The notes: generated by a model from the letters alone, not told the origin. Shown: positions 45,701-58,045, counted from the stretch's first letter. The stretch: DNA of 64,000 bases from Agrocybe praecox (GCA_964017145.1 OZ024845.1:3224001-3288000); one strand, 5' to 3'. Numbers and translations are program-made.

Positions 45701-48347
45701 CAGAACAAGATCCGCGAATGCTCACTTTTGATTTTTTTACTTACGTCAAGCACGATATGTCGGACTTTAGCTAAGAATTCTCTAAATTTAATTATAAAAT
45801 CCTTATTTTATTTTCCATCACTGAGTAGAGCAAATTTACAATTCACAGACACCGTTTTTTTTCCTTCCGAGAGAATTGGGAGTGTGATGTAAAGTCATGA
45901 TGGTCGGTGTTCCGTCGTGGTCTCTTTTTTGCTGCGCTCTTGTCGCTTGGGAGTGATATATATATATATATATATATAAGTAAGTGCTATAATACATGTA
46001 CAATCAAAACTCTTATAAGGCACTAGTTATAAGACTATTTCAATTCATATATGTATTTCCTTTGCGGGAAATGCGTGTTCCAGGGACTTGGGGATTAACG
46101 CCGGCTATCTGCGAGTAATTATAAGAACGCCGAGATCAAGGTTCTGATCAGGTCTGAATACGTCACATGCCGCACCTTGCCGTTCTTGCCCCGCTTCCCG
46201 GTTTCATCTTGCCTAACTTGCATATCCACCTCTAGGTTTTTACTGCCGTCTTTGGCTTGTAACTCTGAGATAGTCTCATGGAAAAATACTTAGTTCTAGT
46301 GAAGAAAAAAGGACAAAAACGAAAGAGGAAAGGTCGAAGGGGCTTTAATTAGAACTTAGAAGACTCGCTTCAACGGAAATTCTAAACATGGAAGGGAAAA
46401 AAGGAGCAAGGTAATGCAGACAAGTTACCGGAACTCTCCAAGGTGCTCGCGCAAGTAGCGCTGATTGTAAATGATCATATCACCAGGGCAATCCGGCCAC
46501 AGGGTAAGTTCGACCACGGGATAAGACGGACCTCGAAGCTTGAAGCTTGATCAAGTCTCGATATGTTCGGAAAACCGAAGAGTCTATGTTTGAGGTAACA
46601 TATGAATGCGATTATGGAGGTCAACGTAGATGAAAGTTAGTTTCAACGGGTTTTCTGCTCTGACGTTAACCCATGGATTACTCCCAAACGCCTTTGCTCT
46701 CTCTCTTATTGGACCTACTACCCCAGAGCTGCCAGTAGTTTGCGCGCTGAAAGGGTGTCCTATTATAGGCTGTCGAAGATCTGAGCATTATCGACGTTTC
46801 TCTTCCAATCCTCGTTGGCGAGGCACCGTGTCTTCCTCTCCTGTGGGAAATATATGTCCGATATCGTGGATTACAGTCTATGTAAGTAGTGACCGAAGAA
46901 TGGCCTGACTCCCGAGAGTCTGCGTAGGTACACAGCGTAATTCGGACTTGCCGAGGATGACGGATACGATGATCAATACCACCTATACGTAGCATCAATA
47001 TGCTTTTAAGAACCAATACATTGTGTATATGTATTGCACATCCACATCCACTGTAGTCGGCGATCTATTTGGCCGTAGACGCTATTGATAATGATGCATG
47101 ATGATGGTCCATGGAAGTGAGTAATTATCTCTTGCCACAACAGACCAGAGTAGGAGGCACTGTAGTCTGCATTAAGCCGGACTTCGAGATGTGTGGTGTA
47201 TTTTGACCTGGAGATAAATCCCGATGAACGTATACTTACTTGGATTTCTCCGTGGAAGGAAGGTACGTACGTCCGGAGATGGTAATCCAGATTCTGGGAT
47301 ACTGCGCTGTAAGTAATATCATCGAATATTTTGTCAGTCGTAAAGTTGTGGGGAGGAACGGTGAACGTGCTCAATCTACTGTGCTAACTAACAAGCGTCG
47401 ATCAACTCGTGGTATCCAACGTGAATGAGACTAGCCGTATGGACCAAGGATGTGGGTGTGTGTGCATTGTATCGAGGATCATCAGACCGGCGGCGACGTA
47501 GTAATTCATTGAAGCATAGAAGGGCCATTAAGCTCACGAGGAATCCTGCCTTGAAGTCGAATGATACTGGTGTATGATCCTTGGACTGGCTTCAAGTAAC
47601 ATCCACATCCTCTTTTCTTGTTCGCATGGATTTGTGTGTAGTGTAGTTAAGCAAAGAGTCTCTCTCCAGCGGTCCAACGCAGAACAACCGATCCGATCTC
47701 TTTCCGCTTTTGATCGATCAAAAAGGAACCTAAATCGGGAGAGGGGCCACCCGATCGCCATCTAAAAAGAGTTCTTCTTTTAGATTTCCGGTAAGTAAAA
47801 ATGCATTCATTCATTTCATGCCCGTCTTGTTGGGTTCGCTTATGTATGTATACACGCAGAACCTCGAGTTTAAACTTGGGTTAGGTTAAGTTAAGTTAGA
47901 AACTCTTTGGATTGTGGGTTTTTTTTTGCTATGCGATGGGGCTCGGCGGTGAATTATGTATAAATACTATGAATCTTGCCCCCATGTCGGTTTCCCCCTT
48001 TCTTCCTTTTTTCCCTTTCAAGTTGTACAGACATCTTCCTCAGCCTCTCGGGACAAGGAGTTATCCCATCTTGGACTCTCTTTCATCAACATCCAAGAAT
48101 CAGAGGAACCGCCGAAAGACTCGGATACGGGGCTTTTTCTCTCCAACAGGCTGTGGTAAGGAGCAGAAACAGAAACCATCAAGCAGAAAAGTTTAACGTG
48201 GAGCGACGAAGTCGTAAGTTTATAAAACACGACAGAGCGAAAAGACGAAACAAAACGAAAGTGGTCCGACCTACCGGTATTTTGAAGATCAAGAAATAGC
48301 CAACCTGTCATCATAGGTCGTCGTCATCATCACCCAACGCGACCCAC
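42716..48347. other. Gene-free 5.6-kb stretch
   Basis: Almost no open frames over 60 codons between 43960 and 46630, and none with recognisable motifs. It contains an AT microsatellite (45956-45980) and a perfect palindrome GCAAGCGCTTGC near 45487. The right end (47560-48347) is pyrimidine-rich and probably belongs to the TUP1 promoter or leader; a donor-like GGTAAGTA lies near 47790. No transposon termini were found. Confidence 0.5.
45956..45980. repeat. AT dinucleotide microsatellite
   Basis: Uninterrupted alternating A/T, 25 nt, within gene-free DNA. Confidence 0.95.
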
Positions 48348-48354
48348 TATAAAT
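48348..48354 (+). promoter_or_regulatory. TATA box of TUP1
   Basis: TATAAAT, 181 bp upstream of the start codon at 48535. It fits a short unspliced leader. Confidence 0.4.
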
Positions 48355-48534
48355 TCGAAGATCAGGGGCGGCGCGTACCCGCGACTTGACGACCATTCGG
48401 TTCTTCACTCTGAAGAATACGCACGCGGCACGACTTGACGGATTGAACTTGAAAGGAATAGAGAAGGAAAGGAAGAAGAATCTGCATTGTGGTGCTTTGG
48501 ATAGGATAATAAAGTGAAAGGAGAAGAAGGGGAG

Positions 48535-51500
48535 ATGTCGACGAGCTCAGTTTATAGTGTGCGTTTCCCACTATTCGATCTTCTTTTCCCCCTTTTTTCT
48601 TCTTTTCTTCAACATTAAATTATTCCTTTCATGCACCCCTTTATTCTTTCTCTTTCGACGTCACTACTGGATCCTTCATACTTGGACATGGAATCCAAAC
48701 AGACACCAAGACGATCCCCTGCGCTACCATGCGGGACTCCAAGTTAGATGCTTACGCCCAGTATACGACCACTCGAGGAGAAATTGGCAGCAAAACACCT
48801 ATTTGCCATCTGGGACCTATCTATTCTTTGGACTATGATTGCTTCCTTGCTTCGCTCTTTTTGGCTTCTTTTTTTGATGCCAGCTTCTGCCCTGAAGAGT
48901 AGAGTGCTTTAATTATAACTTGGCAGCGGTTATATCCATTGCTCAACTCTGTTTTCTCTTTCTTGGGCGGGTACATCGTTCAAGTTTCTTTCTTGCAATC
49001 CAAGTTCTCTGAACTTTGTACCTTGCTTATTCGATTCAGCATTTATATATATCCTCAAACTTCGTCATCGAATCTTCCCCTCTTTTTTCTTCCTTCTGCT
49101 TTTATTCTCTTTCCTCGCTCTTTCCTATACACACCACACTGGAGATGGCAACTTGCTCTGCTCTGCGACCCGGCCAGAGGAGCTGGACCCATGCCGTTGT
49201 CATTCGGTTACTCTACAATGCGCTACGGTGCTCGACGTGTGCGGTGCTGTGCTATGAATAGCACATCCATCACTTACCTGTATCTGTATACGGTATACAG
49301 CTACTCTGTCAAAAATGCAGAGGACAGCTTGTTACAAGGGCATTTCTTCCACGTGGTGGGCGGGGGATCATGTCAATTAATCTTCTTGATTTTATTCCAT
49401 TTTTATTTATTTTCTAGCTATAGATTATTTTCTTTGCTTTCGTGTTTCCTTCAAATCGCTGGGTTCCCACTTTTTCTTTCTTTCCTTTTTTTTTCGTTCC
49501 TTGTCGATATTTGCTTCTTGCTGTTTTGTGCAATGACAAATGTGCATCTTGAATCATGTCGGGAGCGGAGAATGGCATGTATAATTGATCGATGGCGCAT
49601 GTGATTTCGGTCACAGTAACTGTCATGTCACTCCTTGCAGCTCCCTCTCTTACCGAAACTTTTTACACGTTTTCTATATATTTCTTTCCTTTCTGTCCCT
49701 GTTGAGCATGGGGATACTACTGTTGGGCTCTCTGGTATAATGATATAGATTTTGAAAATCACTTGGTTTTTCATCTTGGGACTCTGGGCTATTTTCGACT
49801 CGATTCTCCTTAGCCTGGGTCCTGGAATTACTTTTGAGATCTGGACGAGAACTTTCGACTTGGGAAGCTAATGTAGGGTCTGCTCTCTGATATATGAGGT
49901 CTCCTTGGCTCCATTCCCGGCTTGGACTGCTCTGATGCTCTCATATCTGGCTTGCGTGTTCAATTTTGTGGATGGCGACTTGTTTCATTTTATTCCATTT
50001 TGTTCATGTTGAACAATTCTTTACTTGCAAAGCTCTCACTTTTCTTCTTCTTTTCCTTCTTTTCTTCTTCTTTACCCTTGTCTCGAGCTACGTGCTTACC
50101 CTTAAAATTGCTTCTGGTATTATAGCATCGACCTTTACAACAACACCAGGAGCATGTTTTACGCACCAATAATATCCCTCCAGCTCAAGACTCCTCCGGA
50201 ACGAACACCAAATCGTATCCTGCCCACTCGCATGGACACAGCGATCGTGTCCTCCACCCCCTTGGGCATGGTCAAACTCAGGAACCAATGTCGCACTATG
50301 AGCCATCTTCCTCGTCTTCGGCCCCAATGTCGGGTTCGACGGCGTATAATAGACAGTTGGTCTTGATGATGGGTGGGTCGGACCCGAAAGCTGGGGAACG
50401 ACCTGGGTCTGCTACTTCTGGTGGTGGGCTAGCAGTGCGAGATGGTATGGTGAAAACGAGTACGACGACAACGACGGCGCTGGTAGATGCATTTGAGGTC
50501 GTAGCTCAGGAGATTGGTGCGATGAGGATGGAGAATGCGATGTTCAAGACCCAAAAGGAGCAGTTGGAGGAGAAGGGTGTGTATCTTATATTTTGCCCCT
50601 CGACGATGATTTTATTTATTTCAATTTTTCCCGAGTGTAGTCGAAGCGCAGGTGACTGAACTGAAACATATCCGGTTGGCGCTGGTTGATATGGAGAGGG
50701 CGCAGGAGAGGGTGAGGAGGGAGTACGAAGAAGAGATTGGGAGGCTGAAGGGGCTGCTTGGTGGTGCTTCTGTTCCTCCCTCTGCTGGTGGTAATAGATA
50801 TCCAACATCGAGGAGGCCAAGCGATGTACCGTATACACCGCCAACTCCGATACAACAGAGCGGAAGTGGGTCTCTGGGAGAGAGAGACCCGAAGCGGTTT
50901 CGAACGTCCGCGGATGCGGGTCCGCCGTCAGGGCGCACGTCGAGGGCAGATAATAGGGTTCCTCATGGTGTGTAACACTGCGTACTACCATAACCCACCC
51001 TGACCTTTTACCAGGAGCAGACCCGTACTTGCCCTCACATCAGCTGTCGCAGGTCGCAGCAGGCAAGCAACCTTACAGGGGCGATGTTAATGGCCCACTG
51101 CCTCAACTTCAATCCTATTCTCATCCACCTCCTCGTCATCTGCCTCCTCAACCTCAAACACCGCTGCCCCCACCGATATCAGCAAATGGCGCTGTGCTCC
51201 CATCATACAGCAACGGATGGGCGAACTACGAGTCCCTTACATTCGAAGATCTCGCGCTTGCCACTCTCCCTCCAGAGAGCAAGATTGAGCGGCCGGAGTG
51301 GTACGCTCTATATAACCCAGACCCGCGGCTATACAATGGCTACGCGATCCAGTTCGGGGGCGCACTACAGAGAGCGAAACGAAATCACCCAGAGAAGGAT
51401 CCCAATAGGAAGCAGCTACTACTAGGGGAAGTTGAAGGGCACGATGCTAATGGGAACGCGTACGGGCGGATCAAGGAGGAAAGAGGGAAGAAGACACTGC

Positions 51501-53111
51501 GCGTCGATTTGGTCCATACGTTCCCGCATAATACGGTTGTGTGCTGTGTGCAGTTCTCGGCAGACGGGAGGTTCCTTGCGACGGGGTGTAATCGGACAGC
51601 GCAGATTTATGATGTGGAAACTGGGAAGGTTGTGGCGTAAGTTTTTTTTTTTTTTGAACAAATTGTAGAGAAATGCGCACCAGCTTATCATATACATTCC
51701 AGCATCTTTGAAGACACACAGGCACCGCAGGAAGGCGATCTTTACATCCGCAGCATACGGTTCAGTCCTGACAGCATGTATTTGGCCACTGGAGCAGAGG
51801 ATAGGTTGATTAGGGTGCGTATTATCAAAATGTTGATTCTCGGGAAAGAAGTTCGATGTGTGGCGTTGGGAGCCTATTCTTTGTTCTTATCTACATCTTT
51901 TATTCATTTGTTTCTTTCCTCAAGCTAATTTCCCTTTACAGGTTTGGCATATCGAGTCGCGCAGGATAAGATATAAATTCTCAGGACATACACAAGAAAT
52001 CTACTCTCTCGACTACTCGAATGACGGGCGTTTTATCGTCTCGGGCTCTGGGGACCGGACGATGAGGATATGGGATGTCAGCGAGAGCGTGGCGGGAGGA
52101 ACGGCACCTAAATCTTCAATGGAGGGTGATACCAGTGCGGGTGGGAATAAAGTCATATGGGTGGACGAAGAGGACGAGGCTTTTGAGGAGCTTCAAGCTG
52201 GTGGTGGTGGTAGTGGCCCGGAAGGCAGAGAGGGCGGCGATTCTCCAGGCCGTGGTCATGTGAATTCCCGCTCGCCGAATAACAATCCTTCTTCGTCAAG
52301 GAAGAAGAGAAAGCGCTCTGCGGATGCCCCTTCTTCTCCGCAGCCAGCCGATACGGGATTAACGTCCATCTCTATCTCGCCGTCGAACCAGTACGTCGCC
52401 GCTGGATCGCTGGACTCGACGATCCGGATATACTCCCTGCAGACCGGGGTGCTCGTGGCGAAGCTGAGAGGACACACGAATAGCGTGTACAGCGTCAAGT
52501 GGGCAGCATACACGTATGGGAACGATCAGCCGATGAAGGCGTACATGCAAAACAAGGAAATGGGGAAGTTGGAATATAGAAGGGGAGATATGGAAAACGA
52601 AGACGAGAATACCGGAAGGAGGGAAGTGGTGTACAGTGGGAGTCTGGACAAGAGCGTCTGGGGATGGGATTTGACCTCGTTGCTTAACGGCAAGTCGAGT
52701 GCTGGTAAACCTCTGCACCCTGAACGGCCTGTCACCGTCCAATCAGCGATATACACTGGCCACAAAGACTTTGTGCTCTCCGTGGCTGCTTCTCCGGATG
52801 GGGAGTACATCATATCAGGCTCAAAGGACCGCTGTGTGCATTTCATCGACACGCAGACGGGACTTGTCGAGGTGGTGCTTGGAGGGCACAAGAACAGTGT
52901 TATCTCTTTAGACGTGGTTAAGGATAGTAGAAGGAAAGGAGCTGAGCCAATTACTGGTGAATATAGTAAGCCTGGGCATGGCGGGCTGGTGGCTACGGGC
53001 AGTGGGGACAGTACTGCGCGGATATGTTAGTGGTTACTTCACTTCTTCTCCCATCATGTTCAAGCTAATTCTGTGAAATTTTCAGGGAGTTATACACAAA
53101 TAACCCATTGA
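48535..53111 (+). CDS. TUP1: Transcriptional corepressor TUP1
   Basis: Seven exons (48535-48558, 50126-50576, 50641-50967, 51015-51636, 51703-51814, 51942-53025, 53086-53111) give 881 aa. Exon 1 encodes only MSTSSVYS; it joins [10 protein letters not shown] after a 1567-nt intron and restores the family N-terminus. The coiled coil at about 90-165 ([20 protein letters not shown] ... [11 protein letters not shown]) is the Tup1 tetramerisation domain that also binds Ssn6/Cyc8. A Pro-rich linker is followed by seven WD40 repeats forming the propeller ([20 protein letters not shown] to STARIWSYTQITH). The complex is recruited by DNA-bound repressors and silences many genes through histone contacts. 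An insertion of roughly 90 residues, acidic and Gly/Ser-rich with a KKRKR cluster, sits inside the propeller after [11 protein letters not shown]. Confidence 0.95.
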
Positions 53112-53815
53112 AGAATATACGGTCATGTCCTCGCTCGTTTTTCATTTTTGTCATTGTTCTCGTATTGCATTCTTTGCTATTATACTTGTTCTTTTTTTGC
53201 TATAGTTATACATAGTTCCTTCTACTTATCTTCAATTTTTCTTTCGAGATATCAATCTACGCCTCCTCTTCTGCAAGGACGGTCTGGTTTCGCAAACCTG
53301 TGATGATGTCACCGTGTCTTCAGTGTCTGCCACTTCCGTCAATGCCACTGACAACTTGGACGAATAACAATGCCCTACTACATACCTGACCGATTGTTCT
53401 CGCCTTTCTCAACGCGCATGTCATCGCTCTGTGGCTTGGATTTTCAACGGTCGGGTACACATAAAATCACTGCGCAACGATACAGTCGTTTCATCAAGCT
53501 CAGGTCGCACCCGGTGCCACTCTCTTTACGCTCACTCAGAGTCACCTTCCCTAGATTTCTGTCATTTAATTATATCCGGCACCCCGAAAAAACGTTGTGG
53601 TCAATATACGACTGCAAGCCCTATTGTTGTTATCCCAGGCCCTCTCAGACCCATGCCCGATTCGCCTGCATCCCGATACGAGACTGCAATAGCTCTTGCA
53701 AAGACACTGAAGTCGCCTACTCTTGTGAGCCCCAACAGGCCCACCAGACTTGTTTCTGATGGGTACACGGGCAGAGTGCGTTCCGCACCTGGAACGCCCA
53801 TTAATTAATAAGTCC
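53112..53815. other. TUP1 3' flank and unassigned frame
   Basis: A pyrimidine-rich 3' region, then an open + frame (53431-53808, 125 codons) whose second half (MPDSPASRYETAIALAKTLK ... RSAPGTPIN) looks protein-like. It could be an upstream exon of 53816-54109, but the candidate splice pairs I tested do not keep frame. Confidence 0.35.
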
Positions 53816-54109
53816 ATGGCAGAGGCCCATCGTGTAAAAGAAGAGCCGGGAAAAACAATAAAAACTGAGGAGCTAGACATAGGCATGGACTCCTCCAACG
53901 AACACGAGCATGCCATCAGAGCGTTGGAAGAGGAGATGGAGCGGCTCAAAACCGAAGTTCAGAAACAAAAGCTGATCTCTAAAAAGTTACAGGAGATAAG
54001 GGAAGCAAAGCAAACCCTCAAGGCCATGAAAACCAAGTCGAGAAGATACAAAGAGGAGAAGGCAAGGAAGAGTTTGGCAAAAGTCAGAGCTCAGTCGGCC
54101 CCTCTTTAG
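53816..54109 (+). CDS. Small basic coiled-coil protein
   Basis: A 97-codon frame starting MAEAHRVKEEPGKTIKTEEL. Residues 33-90 are a strong coiled coil (IRALEEEMERLKTEVQKQKL and the Lys/Arg-rich stretch after it). The last residues are VRAQSAPL. The N-terminal VKEEP and IKTEE resemble sumoylation consensus sites (psi-K-x-E). It may begin further upstream (an in-frame ATG at 53750, or the neighbouring frame through a missed intron). The C-terminal RAQSxPL ending recurs in the unrelated-looking frame at 58046-58555. Function unknown. Confidence 0.45.
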   Translation: MAEAHRVKEEPGKTIKTEELDIGMDSSNEHEHAIRALEEEMERLKTEVQKQKLISKKLQEIREAKQTLKAMKTKSRRYKEEKARKSLAKVRAQSAPL

Positions 54110-54364
54110 AGAAATAAATAGACTCGACAGTCATTGAACTCTTAAATGGTAAATAAATGGAAACTAAATGGAAATGACAGGAAATGAGGATATAGACTAA
54201 GTAATAGAATGTTACTAAATAGGAGCCTTTTGGCTGCCTTTGCTTAAGATGGTTGTGTATACAACTTGAAGGTGTAGTCAAAGTTTCATCAAAAGCCTTT
54301 TGTGTGGCCCAGGGGGACTAGCCAAACAATATATCAAAAACCTAGCCTATCGTGATTGTTACAT

Positions 54365-57095
54365 AATTCTGACAGGGGAGTACCTTTCTGTTTCACAGAA
54401 AGGCCAGTCTTTCTTTCTTCAAGATGTTTCTTCGTGGACCCCTTTAAGTCGTATTACCAGAGAGATATGCGGCAAATAATGTTATTTTCTACTAACAAAC
54501 CCTCGGGGTCGGAAAAAATAGTATGGGAGTGGAATTTGTGCCTCCATCGACCTACCAACTGCTCGGAGACTCTGGATTCTGAAATCTGACGGGTAACGGC
54601 TCCTTAGACTTGTCCTAGTCACTTCCGTGCGTCGGAAGAAACGAAGGAGAGGTCCCACAACGGTGATTTTCTCGGCGAAAAACCAAAAAAGTGAGTCTCC
54701 AGAATTGCACTCCTAATTACAAGCGTTGAAATTTTAAATTCCACTTGTTTAGTCTCTTATCCTTCAATTGACAAGTGGTGTGATTTGAAGCCTATTGAAG
54801 ACATTTGAACCACATATATGCGCATATAATGCTCTCGGATGGCCTTCGAAATGAGCTATCAGGTTTAAATGACAATGTTTCGCAAACCGTCCAGCAAAGC
54901 GCGATCAAGAGATGAATGCAGTGATAGTGATCATGAAGAGTGCAATGAGATGATTCACGAGGTCAGTAGTAATTGTATCTTTAAACGACATTATTGAATA
55001 TAGTCGTCCCGGTGTCTTACCCGAATGTATGCTATGCGCGAGCATACTTCATCGCTTACAGGGCCAGGAGGGCATCTGTCTGCACGACCCTGAGTCCTGA
55101 CCTCGTGCCAGTATAATGCTGTTGTAAGACGGCGGTGCAGTTTTTGTTCCTTTACTCAGCTACTACTAGGTAAATCATGTTTGCAGTTCTCAGAACATTA
55201 AGTAAAGTAATTTGACGACATGGAATGGGCTATACAGGTCTTTTGGCGCCTCGAACCACTCTAATATCAAACAGATGCCCACTTAACTTGAAGATCATGG
55301 TTTTCTGCCGGAAGCACAATTCTATGTCACAACCCTATATGTTCCCCGTCTTCACTCACAACAGAAAGGCAATCATACCTGAAGAAGTCTCGACATTGAA
55401 GTTTATCCTCAATTTTGGCTATGTTTTCTCGATCCCAAGCATGTCTATGGAAAGTAAGAAGTGAGCGGCAACCGACTAAGTCCGTACATCTTTACGTTCT
55501 TTCGACTTCTAGGGCCCACAAGGCTATTCTGGTGCCACCTGTGGTACGCATCTTACTTCAAATACGAGCATGCCTCATGGAGTCGGTATTTACATTCTGG
55601 CTGTATCGCCCTGCAAGCTTCTCTGCGGCAAGGCTTTGTTATTGTTTATCACGAATGAACTCGCACACGCGCAGCTGCGAACGACGACTACATAAAGCGA
55701 TAGATATCAGTCACTTTTAGCATTACCCATCTCGTTTCAGCAAGACTCAACGACTCTCGAGACCACATATATCGCCCTCATCTCTCAACTTTCTCTATCT
55801 CATAAGGGCATTCTGTCGACTATTCCCAACCTTCCACCATCGATATGTGCTTTGGTTGGTGCAGGGGCAGCGACTCCGCAGATAAAGCCTTTAACAAAGG
55901 AAATAAATGCTACGAAAAGTATAAGAAGTCGCAACGGATGGAAGACCTTACCAAAGCGATCAGTCAATACAGCGACTGTCTTGAACTTCGATTGGAGAAG
56001 ATGGCCGACACATATCTTTATTACTCTGCCGCTGTGCTAGACAGGTATCTAAAACAGCCAACGAATGACGATCTCAAACTTCTTATTCGATTGGGCCCGA
56101 AATTACTCGAAGTGGCAGTGGAACCCTACCCGGACACATATGCGTCAGTCCTCCACAATTTCGGGGACACTTTTTTCCGAAGCTATATCCAGCAGCTGCG
56201 GTCGTTTAGAAATACCAGTGCATCTGGGATTGACGCGCGGCAACTCTTCTCCCAGGCGCTTGAGATGAACGGCAAACTTCTTCAGCTGAAGGATGGGACG
56301 GGTGGCATGGATTCGAAGATGCGCCAGGTGGCATTAATGGATCAGGGGAAGATGTTCCTGCAAAGCTACGATCACAGCCGAGATAAGCAGCCACATAGTA
56401 TCGAAGCGTTGAATCAGGCTGTGGTTTGCCTTGATGAGGCGCGCACCCTTTCCGTTCCGGAGCTCGAGCCTGATCAAGCACGACTACGACTACGCGATTG
56501 TTTGGGCACTCTCGCCGCAGCATGTTACAGACGGTACGACTCGGACTCGGAACACGCGAAGGTAGAAGAAGACTTGCAGAGGTCAATTGACCACTACAGG
56601 GCATCACGAGAAAAGTATACACTCGAGGAGAAGAATTCCCGCGGTTGGATCATGTGTTCGCATAATCTTGCGACAGTGCTTTACAAGTACTACGAGACCA
56701 GACAGGGAATCAAAAACCTTGTGCACTTGACTGTCGACAATGTGAATCCCACCAAGGGCGGGGTGCAGTCTCTCCAGGAGGCTCGAGATGTGGAAAGGGA
56801 GGTGATAAGTGTTTTCGATTACATTGGAGGACGGCAGACAGAGGAATGGGGTCTGTTTGGAACGAAAAGCGAGGTGGAACGGCTGTTGCAGACGATTGAC
56901 GACCATAGTGCTGCTATTTCTCGACACTCCAAAAGTAGGACTCCGAGTCCTGCGCCCAGTAGAAACGCGTGATTGCGTGCGGTGTTGTAATGCTCTTTTC
57001 TTTCTTTTTTTCTTTAATCTTTCTTTTTTTCCTTCTTCCCTCCTTTCTCTCTCGGTCTATTTTTTGTTTGGACATTATATCCCACTAGAAGTACC
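54365..57095. repeat. Large inverted repeat, right arm
   Basis: Reverse-complement partner of 36670-39295. Homology starts about 1.5 kb upstream of gene 55845-56972 and ends about 120 bp past its stop. Indels are frequent outside the coding part. Confidence 0.85.
55845..56972 (+). CDS. TPR-like helical protein, copy 2
   Basis: A single exon of 375 aa, colinear with 36797-37969 and sharing MCFGWCR, the TPR-like helices (FGDTFFRSYIQQLRSF, LRDCLGTLAAACYRRYDSDS) and the SRHSKSRTPSP tail. Differences are mostly conservative. Indels are in frame: 15 residues are missing after CLELRLE, and a 3-residue HAK insertion lies near YDSDSE. Preservation of the frame in both copies suggests both are, or recently were, functional. 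It lies opposite in orientation to copy 1, 18 kb away. The 3' flank is a long pyrimidine tract, as in copy 1. Confidence 0.75.
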   Translation: MCFGWCRGSDSADKAFNKGNKCYEKYKKSQRMEDLTKAISQYSDCLELRLEKMADTYLYYSAAVLDRYLKQPTNDDLKLLIRLGPKLLEVAVEPYPDTYASVLHNFGDTFFRSYIQQLRSFRNTSASGIDARQLFSQALEMNGKLLQLKDGTGGMDSKMRQVALMDQGKMFLQSYDHSRDKQPHSIEALNQAVVCLDEARTLSVPELEPDQARLRLRDCLGTLAAACYRRYDSDSEHAKVEEDLQRSIDHYRASREKYTLEEKNSRGWIMCSHNLATVLYKYYETRQGIKNLVHLTVDNVNPTKGGVQSLQEARDVEREVISVFDYIGGRQTEEWGLFGTKSEVERLLQTIDDHSAAISRHSKSRTPSPAPSRNA

Positions 57096-58045
57096 CGACT
57101 CTTGCTAGTTTAGTCACACATTTCATTTTTTCTTGTCTTCTTTCATGCTGTGTATGATGCACCCCCTCGGACAAAAATCAGATCCGCTTTTATTTGCGTC
57201 GCGATTCTCAACGATCTTCGACGATCGCGCTTCGAGAATATTTTCCTCGGCCATCCATATTGTGACTGAGGTTAGCTGTACATCCTTAATTTACCCTTTA
57301 CATTTTACTTATTAATTATCCTATAGTTCTATTTACAACAATGCTTTGGAATTTTTCAATTCTATTTAAGATCTCATATTCGAATACACGGTAATTAAGT
57401 ACGGATGTCAAATGAGTATAGTACGAACCAAGTACGAACGCGTCGCGACATTAGAAAACATACGCGTGACATATAAAAACATAAGCATGACGAACTATAT
57501 ATAGAAAGGGCGATCATAAATACAAACAAATATGATGAGCAAGCAAAACAAAAACGGAACCTACATACTTACAAACAAAAAAAAAGGCATGACGATTCGT
57601 CGCAGATCGTTGCGCTGGCAGCCAATCGGGGCCGATCTTTACATATCGTTGCAAATCGCGCTGCAAATGCATTTTATTTCGGTGCAAAAACGTATTTACT
57701 GTACTTTTGTCCAGAACGGTGCGTTATACATTCTGGCTGGCTTTCTAACCATTTTCAAAAGTTCACCTTTCTTATACCTGAACATTTATGCCGCCTCACT
57801 TTCTATCATGAAATTTTCATAAAAATGAAGATTTAGGGACTGGTGTTCTACTACGAGCGTCTATTATGTATGAACTTTGACCGGGACCCTGAGAGTCCGA
57901 GATCAAATTGGAAGTTAGAAGAACAAGAGAAAGTCTGTCTTATGAGGCTTGAGCACAATGTCAGTGGGCGCTAATACTCGTGTACTCTGAGTCATTGAAG
58001 AATTAGTCTGGGACGTCGAAACGCTGCAGATCAGAGCATTCAAAC
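57096..58045. other. Intergenic region
   Basis: No recognisable gene. It contains short G/C-poor stretches and an unsupported frame at 57532-57822. Confidence 0.45.

Noticed and set aside
47875..47900. Telomere-like GGGTTAGGTTAAGTTAAGTTAG
   Set aside because: Only one GGTTAG unit and degenerate neighbours, lying inside a euchromatic promoter region. Not a telomere tract.
48939..49604. 221-codon hydrophobic frame on the + strand
   Set aside because: It lies within the first intron of TUP1, and its Phe/Leu/Ser composition follows from the pyrimidine-rich DNA. No domain or start context supports it.
50506..50991. Long minus-strand frames opposite TUP1 exons 2-3
   Set aside because: Shadow frames of a GC-rich, stop-poor coding region; TUP1 on the + strand is certain.
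55240..55300. tRNA-like B-box (minus-strand GGTTCGAGGC)
   Set aside because: No acceptor stem, D-arm or A-box could be placed around it, and the inverted-repeat partner lacks the motif.
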